From the NCBI RefSeq assembly GCF_001014975.1, contig NZ_BBXA01000033.1:434001-498000 (forward strand): a stretch of DNA of 64,000 bases. Direction: 5' to 3'. Positions 25,918-34,102 of this stretch are shown piece after piece. The stretch's first letter is position 1. Each line of letters begins with the position of its first letter. Both the position numbers and the translations under genes were made by a program. The notes under the pieces were generated by a model that was given only the letters and a program-made list of their open reading frames with translations, had not been told where the DNA came from and ran no database searches. The stretch comes from Novosphingobium sp. MD-1. GTDB lineage: Bacteria > Pseudomonadota > Alphaproteobacteria > Sphingomonadales > Sphingomonadaceae.

Positions 25918-25936
25918 CCCGGACTTCCGGCAAGGC

Positions 25937-26926
25937 TCAGGCGCGCAGCAGGCGCCTCGCGTTGTCGGCCAGCAACTGCTCCATGCCATGCGTATCGGCG
26001 TGCTGCGGCGCGTCCCAGCCGGCGAAATTGGTGCCATAGACCAGCCGATCGCGGCCAACCCGCTGAATCAGGAGATCGAGCGAGAGGTCATCGTGCATGT
26101 GCACATCATACCAGATGCGCTGGAGGGCTGCTTCGAAGCGGCCTTCGTCACGCAGGCTTTCCGGCACCCACTGGCGCTTGTGCGCAGCATGGCGCAGGCG
26201 CCCCCACACCAGCGCCAGTGCCCCGCCGCCGTGGCTGATGCAGATATCGAGCACGGGATGGCGATCGAGCACGCCGCCGAACAGGAGCGTGGCAAGCGCG
26301 GTCGTTTCCTGCATCGCAAACCCGACGGTGATGTCCAGTTCGAACCTGCCGAATGCCGCAGGGCCGGCCGGGCCATCGATCCCGGCAGAGGCCGGGTGGA
26401 TGAACAGCGGCACGTCGAGGGCGACGACCGCCTCGTAGAACCGGTCCATCACCGGATCGCACAGGCTCTGCGGCATGTCCGTGCCGATGTAGGCGGCGCG
26501 AAAGCCCAGTTCGCTTACCGCGCGGCGCAACTCGGCAATCGCCGCATCGACATCCTGCATCGGCAGGGCCGCCGACGCGCCGAGACGGTCGGGATAGCGG
26601 GCAACCTGCGCTGCGAGTGCATCATTGTGCCTGCGGCAGAAGGCAATCGCTTCCGCTGCCGGAATGTAGTGGAAGTAGGTCAGCGGATTGGGCGAGAGCA
26701 ACTGCCAGTCGATCCCGATGCGATCCATCGCCGCGACCCGCACATCCGGGTCCATGAAGGCGCTGCCGCGATAGCGCACGCCGCGCAACCTGTAGTCACC
26801 GATGCGGAACACCGGCACGCCATCCTCTTCGGTCAGTTCGGGACCGAAGTGACCGGCGCTGCCAAAGGTCTCCTCGATCACCGCGTGGGCGTGGATGTCG
26901 ATCACGCGGGCGCTTGCAAGGCTCAT
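25937..26926 (-). CDS. ACMSD-type amidohydrolase/decarboxylase (PF04909 family)
   Basis: About 329 aa from ATG 26926 (or ATG 26935); the longest frame at 26956 is not preferred. The metal motif VIDIHAHAV opens the chain, followed by LSPNPLTYFHYIP, LFIHPAS, DICISHGGGALA and RLVYGTNFAGWD with the late Asp. This set is typical of aminocarboxymuconate-semialdehyde decarboxylase and related o-amino/hydroxy-benzoate decarboxylases or hydrolases. It starts one base after the stop of the SDR upstream, so the two are co-translated. The substrate is unknown. Confidence 0.87.
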   Translation of the reverse strand: MSLASARVIDIHAHAVIEETFGSAGHFGPELTEEDGVPVFRIGDYRLRGVRYRGSAFMDPDVRVAAMDRIGIDWQLLSPNPLTYFHYIPAAEAIAFCRRHNDALAAQVARYPDRLGASAALPMQDVDAAIAELRRAVSELGFRAAYIGTDMPQSLCDPVMDRFYEAVVALDVPLFIHPASAGIDGPAGPAAFGRFELDITVGFAMQETTALATLLFGGVLDRHPVLDICISHGGGALALVWGRLRHAAHKRQWVPESLRDEGRFEAALQRIWYDVHMHDDLSLDLLIQRVGRDRLVYGTNFAGWDAPQHADTHGMEQLLADNARRLLRA

Positions 26927-26927
26927 T

Positions 26928-27695
26928 TCAGGCATATCCCTTCGCGACGCCGCCATCGACCGCGATCGCGGTTCCGGTCATGTAGCTTGCAACTTCCGAG
27001 CCAAGGAAAACAGCGAGACTGGCGATCTCTTCGGCTTCGGCGAACCGGCCTAGCGGGATATCGGCAAGGATTGCGGCCTCTGCCGCGCTGGGGCCATCAG
27101 CGTCGCCCGGCCCCAGCAGCTTCTCGACCCGTCCGGTGCGTGTCCACCCAGGGCAAACCGTGTTGACCAGCACATTGTCCGCAGCGACCTGCTGCGACAA
27201 TGTCTTCGCCCAGCCCAGCACCGCCATGCGCAGGCTGTTCGACAGCGTGAGATTGGGGACCGGCTGCTTGACCCCGAACGACGATATGTTGACGATCCGC
27301 CCCCAGCGCCGCGCCCGCATCGCAGGGAGTACCGCGCGGGTCATCCGCACGGCGGACATCAGCGTGAGGTTGGTGGCCGCCTCCCACCGCGCATCGTCCA
27401 GCGTATCGAACAGCCCCGGCGGCGGGCCACCGGCATTGTTCACCAGCACATCGACCGGCCCGAACTGCGCCGCGACCGTATCGGCAAGCCCGGTGATCTG
27501 CGCGGGATCGGCAAGGTCTGCGACAAGCGCCAGGCAGCCGGGCATCTGCGCTGCCGCCAGGGCAAGCTGATCCGGATCGCGCGCGCAAATGGCCACGCGC
27601 GCGCCTTCGTGATGAAATCCGCGCGCCGTGGCAAGGCCTATCCCCTGGCTTCCCGCGCAGACCAGAACGGTCCTGTCCTTCAGCCCCAGATCCAT
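26928..27695 (-). CDS. SDR-family protein lacking the canonical catalytic tyrosine
   Basis: 255 aa. The Rossmann motif CAGSQGIGLATA and NNAG are present, and a Ser follows in VNISSFGVKQPVPNL. Where Y-x-x-x-K is expected the chain reads LSNSLRMAVLGWAK, so the Tyr is absent. This pattern is seen in a known SDR subgroup close to 3-oxoacyl reductases. It may still bind NAD(P) but use other residues. It sits between the amidohydrolase and the SnoaL-like gene in one minus-strand operon. Confidence 0.85.
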   Translation of the reverse strand: MDLGLKDRTVLVCAGSQGIGLATARGFHHEGARVAICARDPDQLALAAAQMPGCLALVADLADPAQITGLADTVAAQFGPVDVLVNNAGGPPPGLFDTLDDARWEAATNLTLMSAVRMTRAVLPAMRARRWGRIVNISSFGVKQPVPNLTLSNSLRMAVLGWAKTLSQQVAADNVLVNTVCPGWTRTGRVEKLLGPGDADGPSAAEAAILADIPLGRFAEAEEIASLAVFLGSEVASYMTGTAIAVDGGVAKGYA

Positions 27696-27698
27696 GCT

Positions 27699-28103
27699 TC
27701 AATGCCCTTTCGGAGTGCCGAGAGCCGCCATCTGCGCGCGATAGCTGGCCAGATCGAAGTAATCGCGCCATTCGCAGATCAGATTGTCGCGCACGCGGAA
27801 CACACCCATAAGCGGCAGTTCAACCCGTGCGCCGCCGATGGTCATGCGGTCAATCCGCTCTGTCAGCACATGATCGCCGTTCGCTGCAGCATGGCGCACT
27901 TCCCAAGCGGAATCGGTCAAGGGCCCGACGCCGCGCAGATAGCGTTCGACTGCGGCCAGGCCGGACAGTGGCTCCATCGGAATGTTGTGATAGGTGATAT
28001 CGGGCGCAAGGTGCGCAATCACCCGATCGAGATCCGGGCCGGTCCAGGCGCTGCAGAACGACAGGACGCATTCAAGCGGAGACATGTCCGTGTCGTCAGC
28101 CAA
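27699..28103 (-). CDS. Limonene-epoxide hydrolase/SnoaL-like protein
   Basis: About 134 aa from a TTG at 28103, which has GGGAGA seven bases upstream; ATG 28085 is the alternative. NTF2-like fold: FCSAWTGPDLDRVIAHLAPDITYHNIPMEPLSG, then VLTERIDRMTIGGARVELPLMGVFRV and ICEWRDYFDLASY. The R-x-D elements (ERIDRM, EWRDYFD) match the Asp-Arg-Asp site of limonene-1,2-epoxide hydrolases. It would open an epoxide, perhaps one made by a P450. First gene of its operon, under operator site F. Confidence 0.8.
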   Translation of the reverse strand: MADDTDMSPLECVLSFCSAWTGPDLDRVIAHLAPDITYHNIPMEPLSGLAAVERYLRGVGPLTDSAWEVRHAAANGDHVLTERIDRMTIGGARVELPLMGVFRVRDNLICEWRDYFDLASYRAQMAALGTPKGH

Positions 28104-28165
28104 GTCGACTTCTCCCAATTCTCTTCTGGCCGCTTCCCTTGACACGGCGCACCGCAGTTGTGAAG

Positions 28166-28179
28166 TATCGAAATTAATA
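28166..28179. promoter_or_regulatory. Island operator, site F (LEH-like operon / hydratase)
   Basis: TATCGAAATTAATA matches the motif at 11 of 14 positions, with the left half exact. It lies in the divergent gap between the LEH-like gene (start 28103) and the hydratase (start 28236), in an AT-rich patch. Confidence 0.45.
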
Positions 28180-28235
28180 TATTTCTGGACGCATTTCCTC
28201 CCTTGGCGCCGACGCCCTGCCATAGAGATCGTGCA

Positions 28236-29015
28236 ATGCAGGTGATGACAGATCATGAAAGCCTGGCCTCCATTCTGCTGCAGGCGCAGCGGGAAGGCCG
28301 TGCCGTTCCGCAGGACGTGTTCGGCAAAGACCTGGACATTGCCGACGCGCTGGCCATCCAGCGAGAACTGCATGCACAGGCGATTACTGCGGGCCGGATG
28401 CCATGCGGCCACAAGATCGGCCTGACATCTCCCGGCGCCATGCGCCTGTTCGGCGCGCAGGAGCCAATGATCGGGACGATCTTTGCCGATACCGTACTTC
28501 CCCCCGGAGCTGCCGTGGCAACGGGCACGTTCATCGCCCCCCGGATCGAGGGTGAGATCCTGCTGGAAATCGGCCATGCACCGGAATGGAATGCCAGTGA
28601 CGATATCCTTCTGGCCGCGCTAACCAGCATTCGTCCGGCCTTCGAAATCGCTGATTCCCGCATAGTGGGATGGCCAGGGAACGTGACGCACGCCACTGCC
28701 GACAACGCCTGCTGCGCGCGCGTCATGCCGGGGGCCGACCGGGTGCAGGCAACGCAAGTCGATCTGGTCGATGCGCGCAGCGAGTTGCTGGAAGATGGAC
28801 AACTGGTTGCAGCCGGATCGCCGCGCGATTGCCTGGGTTCGATCCTGAATGCGTGGCGCTGGCTGCTGCGCCGATCCGGCGAACTGGGCATCGCGCTGCA
28901 GCCGGGCGATATCGTCCTGTGCGGCGCGATGGGGCCTGCCGTTCCCCTGAAGCCGGGGCGGCGATATGAACTGCTGGTGGAGGGCCTTGGCACCGTCAGC
29001 CTGCAGGCGGAATGA
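28236..29015 (+). CDS. 2-keto-4-pentenoate hydratase (MhpD)-family enzyme
   Basis: 259 aa from ATG 28236 (ATG 28245 also possible). The FAH/MhpD fold is recognisable: ALAIQRELHAQ, GHKIGLTSPGAMRLFG, APRIEGEILLEIG (Glu metal ligands), RPAFEIADSR, and LQPGDIVLCGAMGPAVPLKPG. Family members hydrate 2-oxo-4-enoates or decarboxylate 4-oxalocrotonate in meta-cleavage pathways. No ring-cleavage dioxygenase lies in the window, so its role in this island is open. It is divergent from the LEH-like operon. Confidence 0.88.
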   Translation: MQVMTDHESLASILLQAQREGRAVPQDVFGKDLDIADALAIQRELHAQAITAGRMPCGHKIGLTSPGAMRLFGAQEPMIGTIFADTVLPPGAAVATGTFIAPRIEGEILLEIGHAPEWNASDDILLAALTSIRPAFEIADSRIVGWPGNVTHATADNACCARVMPGADRVQATQVDLVDARSELLEDGQLVAAGSPRDCLGSILNAWRWLLRRSGELGIALQPGDIVLCGAMGPAVPLKPGRRYELLVEGLGTVSLQAE

Positions 29016-29175
29016 TGATGCCGGGCGCCGGTGACTCGCTACCCGGCCAGGACCTTGATCCCGGCCTGCGATCTAAGCCCGCCCTTGCTCCCGGGAACGC
29101 CCTACCCTACGCTACCCTGCTTAGCCCGGCCCGGCACTGCCCGCGCCGGAAGGCGATGCGAAAGTTGAAGATTGT

Positions 29176-29763
29176 ATGCCAAACCGCAAGAAGGACCCGG
29201 AGCCGAGACGCAATCGCGATCCCTTGCCGCCGCTGGCCGATCGCATTTCGTTTCTGGTCCATCGGATCGGTGCGCACATGGCCCGCATTTCCAATCCGTG
29301 GTTTCAGGAAGCCGGACTCGATCTGGTCACCTCGCGGATGATCGTACTGCTGGCCGAACGGGGGGAACTGACGGCCGGAGAGATCGTCAAAGTCATGGCT
29401 CTTCCTCAATCGACCATTTCCCACCAGTTGAAACGCCTCGAAGGCCTTGGTTATCTGAAGCGTGAAGTCGGCAGCGAGGATTCCCGGATCGTCATCGCCC
29501 GCTTGACGGCGGAAGGCGTGGAGGTGGCAGGACGTGCCAACGAACTCAGCCGTGACGTGGTGGACGAACTGGTTTCGGCAATCGGGCAAAAGGAGTTGGC
29601 GGCTGTCCGGGCGGCGCTCAAGCGGGCGGACGCAGCGCTTGAGGCGATGTATGATTCACGCCTTGCCGCATCCAGTTCAAGGCGCAGGAACAGGAAGGTC
29701 GGTATGCAGGCTCCCTCCCCTAGCCCGCCAGCAGAACCGCGGGCCGTTCAAGCAGAAGCTTGA
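29176..29763 (+). CDS. MarR-family regulator, candidate island regulator
   Basis: 195 aa. The winged helix is clear: LTAGEIVKVMALPQSTISHQLKRLEGLGYLKRE and SEDSRIVIARLTAEG, with the wing Asp/Arg typical of MarR. The N-terminus is basic (KKDPEPRRNRDP) and the C-terminus has an unusual Arg/Pro/Ala-rich tail of about 40 residues. It is the only one-component regulator of this type inside the island and lies near its centre. Its 3' end overlaps the convergent E2 gene by 44 bp. Binding to the TATCGATATCGATA sites is inference. Confidence 0.88.
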   Translation: MPNRKKDPEPRRNRDPLPPLADRISFLVHRIGAHMARISNPWFQEAGLDLVTSRMIVLLAERGELTAGEIVKVMALPQSTISHQLKRLEGLGYLKREVGSEDSRIVIARLTAEGVEVAGRANELSRDVVDELVSAIGQKELAAVRAALKRADAALEAMYDSRLAASSSRRRNRKVGMQAPSPSPPAEPRAVQAEA

Positions 29764-31033
29764 TTTTCTGGACGAAGCTGGCCGCGTCATGGCCGTCTAC
29801 GACCCGGTGATCGCAACTGATCGAGAAATTCATCAGCTTGCGCTCGGCGATCTGTCGCTGACCGAGCGCATCGGTAACAAAGGCAGGCCGTTCGACAATG
29901 CGGTTCGGACAGATGATCGCCACTTCGGGCCGGTTGATCACCGGCGTTGCTGCGATCCCGCCCAGCGTTCCGAGCGAGGTCAGCGTCAGTGTCGAACCGC
30001 TGAGCTGGCCTGATGCAAGCGATCCTGACCGTGCGCCTTCGGCCAGCGTGACGATGGCGGCGGCCAGTTGCCAAAGATTGCGGTCCTGGGCATCGCGAAG
30101 CACCGGAACCATCAGCCCGCCGGATGTCTGCACAGCGATGCCCATATGGACCGCGCCGAAGCGGGTAACCACGCCTGCCTCATCATCGAAGCGGGCATTG
30201 ATCATCGGAAAATCCGGGATGGCCCGGCATGCCGCGATGATCAGGAAAGGCAGCATCGTCAGCTTGGCACGCGCTCCCCGTTCGCCGTTGAGCGCAGCGC
30301 GCATGGCCTCAAGCTCGGTGACATCGATCTCTTCCACATAGGTGAAGTGCGGGATCGCGCGCTTGGATGCGGCCATGTTTTCCGCGATCCGCCGCCGCAG
30401 ACCGACGACACGGACAGCGTCGTCGGCGCGCGCGACACCCGCCGGGCGATATCCTTCGCCGCCGCGATAGGCGAGGAAGGTGTCAAGATCGCCATGGCGG
30501 ATCCGACCGTCGGCGGTTGGCAGCAGACAGGCAAGGTCGATGCCGAGATCCTGCGCGCGCTGGCGCACCGCCGGGCTGGCAAGCGTGCGCGGCCCCGTTG
30601 TCACTGGCGCCAAGGATGCCGGGGCCGAGGTTGCCGGTGTGGCTGCGATGGCGGGCGTGGCAGGCTGGACCGGCTCAGGCGCGGCCGGAGGTGGCGCAGC
30701 CGAAGGTGACGCAGCCGAAGGTGGCGGGGGCGGCGCAACTGATGGCGGCGTTGAGGCAGGGGCTGCCGCGCCATGTTCCGGCGCGACATCCTCTTCGGTG
30801 ACGATGACCGCCAGCACGCTGCCGATCGCGATGACATCGCCAACCTCTCCGCCCAGCGCCTTGACCCGTCCGCTGACCGGGCTTTCCATCTCGACAGTGG
30901 CCTTGTCGGTCATCACATCGGCAAGGCGTTGGTCGGCAACGATACTGTCGCCCACGGCAACGTGCCAGCCGACGATCTCCGCCTCGGCGATGCCTTCGCC
31001 GATATCGGGAAGGTGGAACGTGAAATCGGCCAT
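29720..31033 (-). CDS. bkdB: Branched-chain 2-oxoacid dehydrogenase E2 (dihydrolipoyl acyltransferase)
   Basis: 437 aa from ATG 31033 (MADFTFHLPDIGEGIAE). The lipoyl domain carries the lipoylated lysine in MTDKATVEMES. An Ala/Pro-rich linker (about 85-130) leads to the E3-binding domain (LASPAVRQRAQDLGIDL...GRIRHGDLDTFL), then the catalytic domain ending SCDHRVVDGHDAASF with the His and Asp active site. It transfers the acyl group from E1 to CoA. Third gene of the E1a-E1b-E2 operon. No E3 follows, so the housekeeping lipoamide dehydrogenase must be used. Confidence 0.92.
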   Translation of the reverse strand: MADFTFHLPDIGEGIAEAEIVGWHVAVGDSIVADQRLADVMTDKATVEMESPVSGRVKALGGEVGDVIAIGSVLAVIVTEEDVAPEHGAAAPASTPPSVAPPPPPSAASPSAAPPPAAPEPVQPATPAIAATPATSAPASLAPVTTGPRTLASPAVRQRAQDLGIDLACLLPTADGRIRHGDLDTFLAYRGGEGYRPAGVARADDAVRVVGLRRRIAENMAASKRAIPHFTYVEEIDVTELEAMRAALNGERGARAKLTMLPFLIIAACRAIPDFPMINARFDDEAGVVTRFGAVHMGIAVQTSGGLMVPVLRDAQDRNLWQLAAAIVTLAEGARSGSLASGQLSGSTLTLTSLGTLGGIAATPVINRPEVAIICPNRIVERPAFVTDALGQRQIAERKLMNFSISCDHRVVDGHDAASFVQKIKLLLERPAVLLAG

Positions 31034-31035
31034 GA

Positions 31036-32073
31036 TCAGTCCCTTGCGAGCAGGCGCGTGATGGCGGTGCCAACCCGTTGCGGGCTGGGGAAATAGTCCC
31101 ATTCGAAGGCGTGGGGGTAAGGCGTATCCCAGCCGCACACGCGCATCACCGGCCTTTCCAGCGAATAGAAGCAGCGCTCCTGGACGAGCGCGGCCAGTTC
31201 CGCGCCGAAGCCGGAGAAGCGGGATGCCTCGTGCACGATCAGGCACCGGCCCGTCCGCTCGACCGAGGCGGAGATGCTGTCGATATCGAGCGGAACGATC
31301 GAGCGCAGATCGATCACTTCACCATCGCAGCCGCTGGCTTCGACGGCTGCGAGCGCGACATGGACCATCGTGCCATAGGCGAGGATTGTGAGATCCCCAC
31401 CCGGGCGCACGACATCGGCCTTGCCCAGAGGCACCGTGTAATAGCCGCTCGGAACTTCGGCACGGGTGTGTCCGGCCCAGGTCTTGAGCGGGCCATCGCC
31501 ATGACCATCGAACGGCCCGTTGTAGAGCCGCTTGGGTTCGAGGAAGATCACCGGATCGTCGTCCTCGACAGCCGCGATCAGCAGGCCCTTGGCATCGTGC
31601 GGATTGGAAGGGATCACGGTCTTGAGGCCGGTGATGTGCGCAAAGATCGCCTCGGGGCTCTGGCTGTGGGTCTGCCCGCCGAAGATGCCGCCGCCATAAG
31701 GCGAGCGGACCGTGATCGCCGCCTCGAATTCCCCCCCCGATCGGTAGCGCAGCCGCGCCGCTTCGGAGACCAACTGGTCGTAGGCGGGCAGGATGTAGTC
31801 TGCGAACTGGATCTCGGGCACGGGGCGCAGGCCATAGGCCGCCATGCCGATGGCGGTGGCCACGATGCCGCCTTCGGCGATGGGCGTATCGAAGCAGCGG
31901 TGCCTGCCATGGCGCGCCTGAAGCCCGTCGGTAACGCGAAACACGCCGCCGAAGAAGCCGACATCCTCTCCGAATACCAGCACGCGCGGATCGCGGGCCA
32001 TCATCACGTCCATGGCGTCGTTCAGCGCCTGGATCATCGACATGCTGGAGGTTGCCGCAGGCCGATCAGTCAT
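31036..32073 (-). CDS. bkdA2: Branched-chain 2-oxoacid dehydrogenase E1 beta
   Basis: 345 aa. Transketolase pyrimidine-binding domain: MIQALNDAMDVMMARDPRVLVFGEDVGFFGGVFRVTDGL, then FDTPIAEGGIVATAIGMAAYGLRPVPEIQFADYILPAYDQLVSEAA. The C-terminal transketolase domain includes LIVHEASRFSGFGAE. The ATG lies inside the end of E1 alpha (8-bp overlap), and the E2 start follows 2 bp after the stop. It forms the a2b2 thiamine-diphosphate enzyme with the upstream gene. Confidence 0.93.
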   Translation of the reverse strand: MTDRPAATSSMSMIQALNDAMDVMMARDPRVLVFGEDVGFFGGVFRVTDGLQARHGRHRCFDTPIAEGGIVATAIGMAAYGLRPVPEIQFADYILPAYDQLVSEAARLRYRSGGEFEAAITVRSPYGGGIFGGQTHSQSPEAIFAHITGLKTVIPSNPHDAKGLLIAAVEDDDPVIFLEPKRLYNGPFDGHGDGPLKTWAGHTRAEVPSGYYTVPLGKADVVRPGGDLTILAYGTMVHVALAAVEASGCDGEVIDLRSIVPLDIDSISASVERTGRCLIVHEASRFSGFGAELAALVQERCFYSLERPVMRVCGWDTPYPHAFEWDYFPSPQRVGTAITRLLARD

Positions 32074-33298
32074 GCTCTTCGAGCCCCAGTTCGCGCATCT
32101 GTTCGGTCAGGCGCCAGTCCGGCTCCTTGAACACGCCGAGGAACATTTCGCGCAGCGGGGGCTTGGACTTGCCCAGCGTGCCGACCTTTTCCGCCACGGC
32201 GACGGCCGCCGCCACGCGCGCGGCCAGTTCGGCCTTCAGAGTTTCCTCGCGCGCTTCGTCCCATTCTCCGATTGCGGTCAAATGGCCTGACAGCCGCTCC
32301 ACCGGGTCGCCCAGGGGCCAGTGGGCGGCCTCGCTGGCAGGGCGATAGCGCGTTGGGTCATCGCTGGTCGAATGGCCCGCCGCCCGATAGGTGAAGAATT
32401 CGATCAGCGTGGCACCCAGCCCCGCCCGTGCGCGCCTGGCGGCCCAGTCGATCACGGACCAGACGGCCAGGAAATCGTTGCCGTCCACCCTCAGTCCCGG
32501 CAGGCCATAGCCGATGGCCTTGGCGGCAAAGCTCTGGGCGGTGCCGTTGGCGATGCCCGAGAACGAGGAAATCGCCCACTGGTTGTTGGTCACGCAGAGG
32601 ATGGCAGGCGCGCGGTAGACGCTGGCGAATGTCAGTGCCTCGTGAAAATCGCCCTCGGCGGTGGTGCCTTCGCCGATATAGCCGAGCGCGATCTGGTCGC
32701 GCCCGCTGTAGGCGGCGGCCATGGCCCAGCCCACCGCATGGCCGAACCGGCTGCCGACATTGCCGGAGAGCGAATAGAAGCCATAGTCGCGCGCCGAATA
32801 GAGGATCGGCAACTGGCGACCCCGCAAGGGATCTTCTGCATTGGAGAAGATCTGATTGACCATTCGCTCCAGCGGATAGCCCCGCGCATGAAGCCAGCCT
32901 GCCACGCGATAGGTCGGGAAGGCCATGTCGTCGCGGCGCAAGGCCAGCGATGGGGCGACGGCGCAGGCCTCCTCGCCGGTGGACTTCATGTAGAAGCTGG
33001 TCTTGCCCTGACGGTGAAGCCGGAAAAGGCGATCGTCGAACGCGCGGGTAAGCAGCATGGCTTCCAGACCGGCGCGCAGAACGTCCGGATCAAGCCGGGG
33101 ATTCCAGCCGCCCCTGGCATGGTCATCATCATCCAGCACCCGGATCAGATCGAACGCGAGGTGGCGCAGTTCATGCTCGTCCGCGTCATGGGGCGGGCAG
33201 TCCACGCTTCCTGCCGGCTGCACCACGATGTGGGAGAAATCGGGTTCGTCGCCCGGACGGGCACCGGGTTCCGGTACATGAAGGCCGATACCTGACAT
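32066..33298 (-). CDS. bkdA1: Branched-chain 2-oxoacid dehydrogenase E1 alpha
   Basis: 410 aa, the same length and N-terminal layout (LHVPEPG-RPG---DFS) as Pseudomonas BkdA1. The thiamine-diphosphate motif is GYIGEGTTAEGDFHEALTFA ... CVTNNQWAISS. KTSFYMKSTGEEA and DMAFPTYRVAGWL are conserved substrate/cofactor regions. It decarboxylates branched 2-oxoacids. A divergent Lrp-type gene lies 204 bp upstream, as in Pseudomonas bkd operons, so Lrp-like control is likely. In the island it may finish degradation of a branched side chain, or serve amino-acid catabolism only. Confidence 0.92.
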   Translation of the reverse strand: MSGIGLHVPEPGARPGDEPDFSHIVVQPAGSVDCPPHDADEHELRHLAFDLIRVLDDDDHARGGWNPRLDPDVLRAGLEAMLLTRAFDDRLFRLHRQGKTSFYMKSTGEEACAVAPSLALRRDDMAFPTYRVAGWLHARGYPLERMVNQIFSNAEDPLRGRQLPILYSARDYGFYSLSGNVGSRFGHAVGWAMAAAYSGRDQIALGYIGEGTTAEGDFHEALTFASVYRAPAILCVTNNQWAISSFSGIANGTAQSFAAKAIGYGLPGLRVDGNDFLAVWSVIDWAARRARAGLGATLIEFFTYRAAGHSTSDDPTRYRPASEAAHWPLGDPVERLSGHLTAIGEWDEAREETLKAELAARVAAAVAVAEKVGTLGKSKPPLREMFLGVFKEPDWRLTEQMRELGLEEHD

Positions 33299-33429
33299 CC
33301 TGCTTCCTCAGCGCCATCACCAGCATCGGCAGAGCGGCTCTGCCTTCAGCGTGGTTCGGTAGTGGACCAAGGGTATGCTTCCGAAGCGGGAATGTCCTTC
33401 CAAAGCTCGTGCTACCAGGCTCCAATCTT

Positions 33430-33486
33430 GAATGATCATTCTATTGAAATAAATTCCATTAGAAGATTATTCTCAATTTCAGCCTT
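33430..33486. promoter_or_regulatory. AT-rich divergent control region between Lrp-type gene and bkd operon
   Basis: This patch (GATCATTCTATTGAAATAAATTCC then GAAGATTATTCTCAATTT, here split) is far more AT-rich than its surroundings and contains imperfect TTATT/TTG-type half sites, as bound by Lrp/AsnC proteins. It lies just upstream of the Lrp-type gene. Exact sites cannot be assigned. Confidence 0.4.
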
Positions 33487-33502
33487 CAGGGGGACGAATC
33501 AC

Positions 33503-33958
33503 ATGGATCAGATTGACCGGAAGATCCTAGCCGAACTGCAGGCGGACCCCGAACTTGCCATTCACGCATTGGCCGAACGGGTCGGCCTCTCGCAGACACC
33601 GTGCTGGCGGCGGCTGCGCAAGCTGGAGGCGGAAGGCATAATTCTGGGGCGGGTACTGTTGCTCGATCCCGCCAGGCTCGGTTATCCGATCAGCGTCTAT
33701 GTCGAGTTGAAGCTCAATCGCCACGATGACGAAACGCTCGGGCAGTTCGAGGACCTTGTCAGCCGCCACCCCCAGATCGTGGAATGTTTCGCGATGAGCG
33801 GGCAGAGCGATTTCATCATGCGCATTCTTGCGCGGTCGGTTTCAGACTACGAACAGTTTGCCCGCACGACCCTCCTGCGCTTTCCAGCCGTTTCCGCGAT
33901 CAATTCCAGCTTTGCACTCAAGACGATCAAACTCGACCGGGGCGTTCCGATGGATTGA
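33503..33958 (+). CDS. Lrp/AsnC-family regulator
   Basis: 151 aa from ATG 33503 after AGGGGGA; the longer frame from 33362 is rejected. The N-terminal helix-turn-helix reads MDQIDRKILAELQADPELAIHALAERVGLSQTPCWRRLRKLEAEG (in parts), followed by the RAM/AsnC ligand domain with VECFAMSGQSDFIMRI. SQTPCWRR is typical of BkdR/Lrp. It is divergent from the bkd operon, and by analogy with BkdR it would activate that operon with branched-chain amino acids as effectors. Confidence 0.9.
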   Translation: MDQIDRKILAELQADPELAIHALAERVGLSQTPCWRRLRKLEAEGIILGRVLLLDPARLGYPISVYVELKLNRHDDETLGQFEDLVSRHPQIVECFAMSGQSDFIMRILARSVSDYEQFARTTLLRFPAVSAINSSFALKTIKLDRGVPMD

Positions 33959-34001
33959 CGCGTCCCATGCCTCCCGGCCCTACCTCACTCCAAAAAATCA
34001 A

Positions 34002-34035
34002 TATCGATATATATAGATTGATTTCGATATAATCT
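34002..34035. promoter_or_regulatory. Island operator, site C pair (TonB receptor 1)
   Basis: TATCGATATATATA (34002-34015) matches 11 of 14 motif positions. A weaker copy TTTCGATATAATCT starts exactly 20 bp further (34022), two helical turns away. They lie 68-101 bp upstream of the TonB receptor start. Confidence 0.5.
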
Positions 34036-34102
34036 GGAACTACACTCCAGCGGGATTGATCGTTCGCCAACGCAAGGCTGAACGGCAAACGGGAGAGGGC
34101 AA

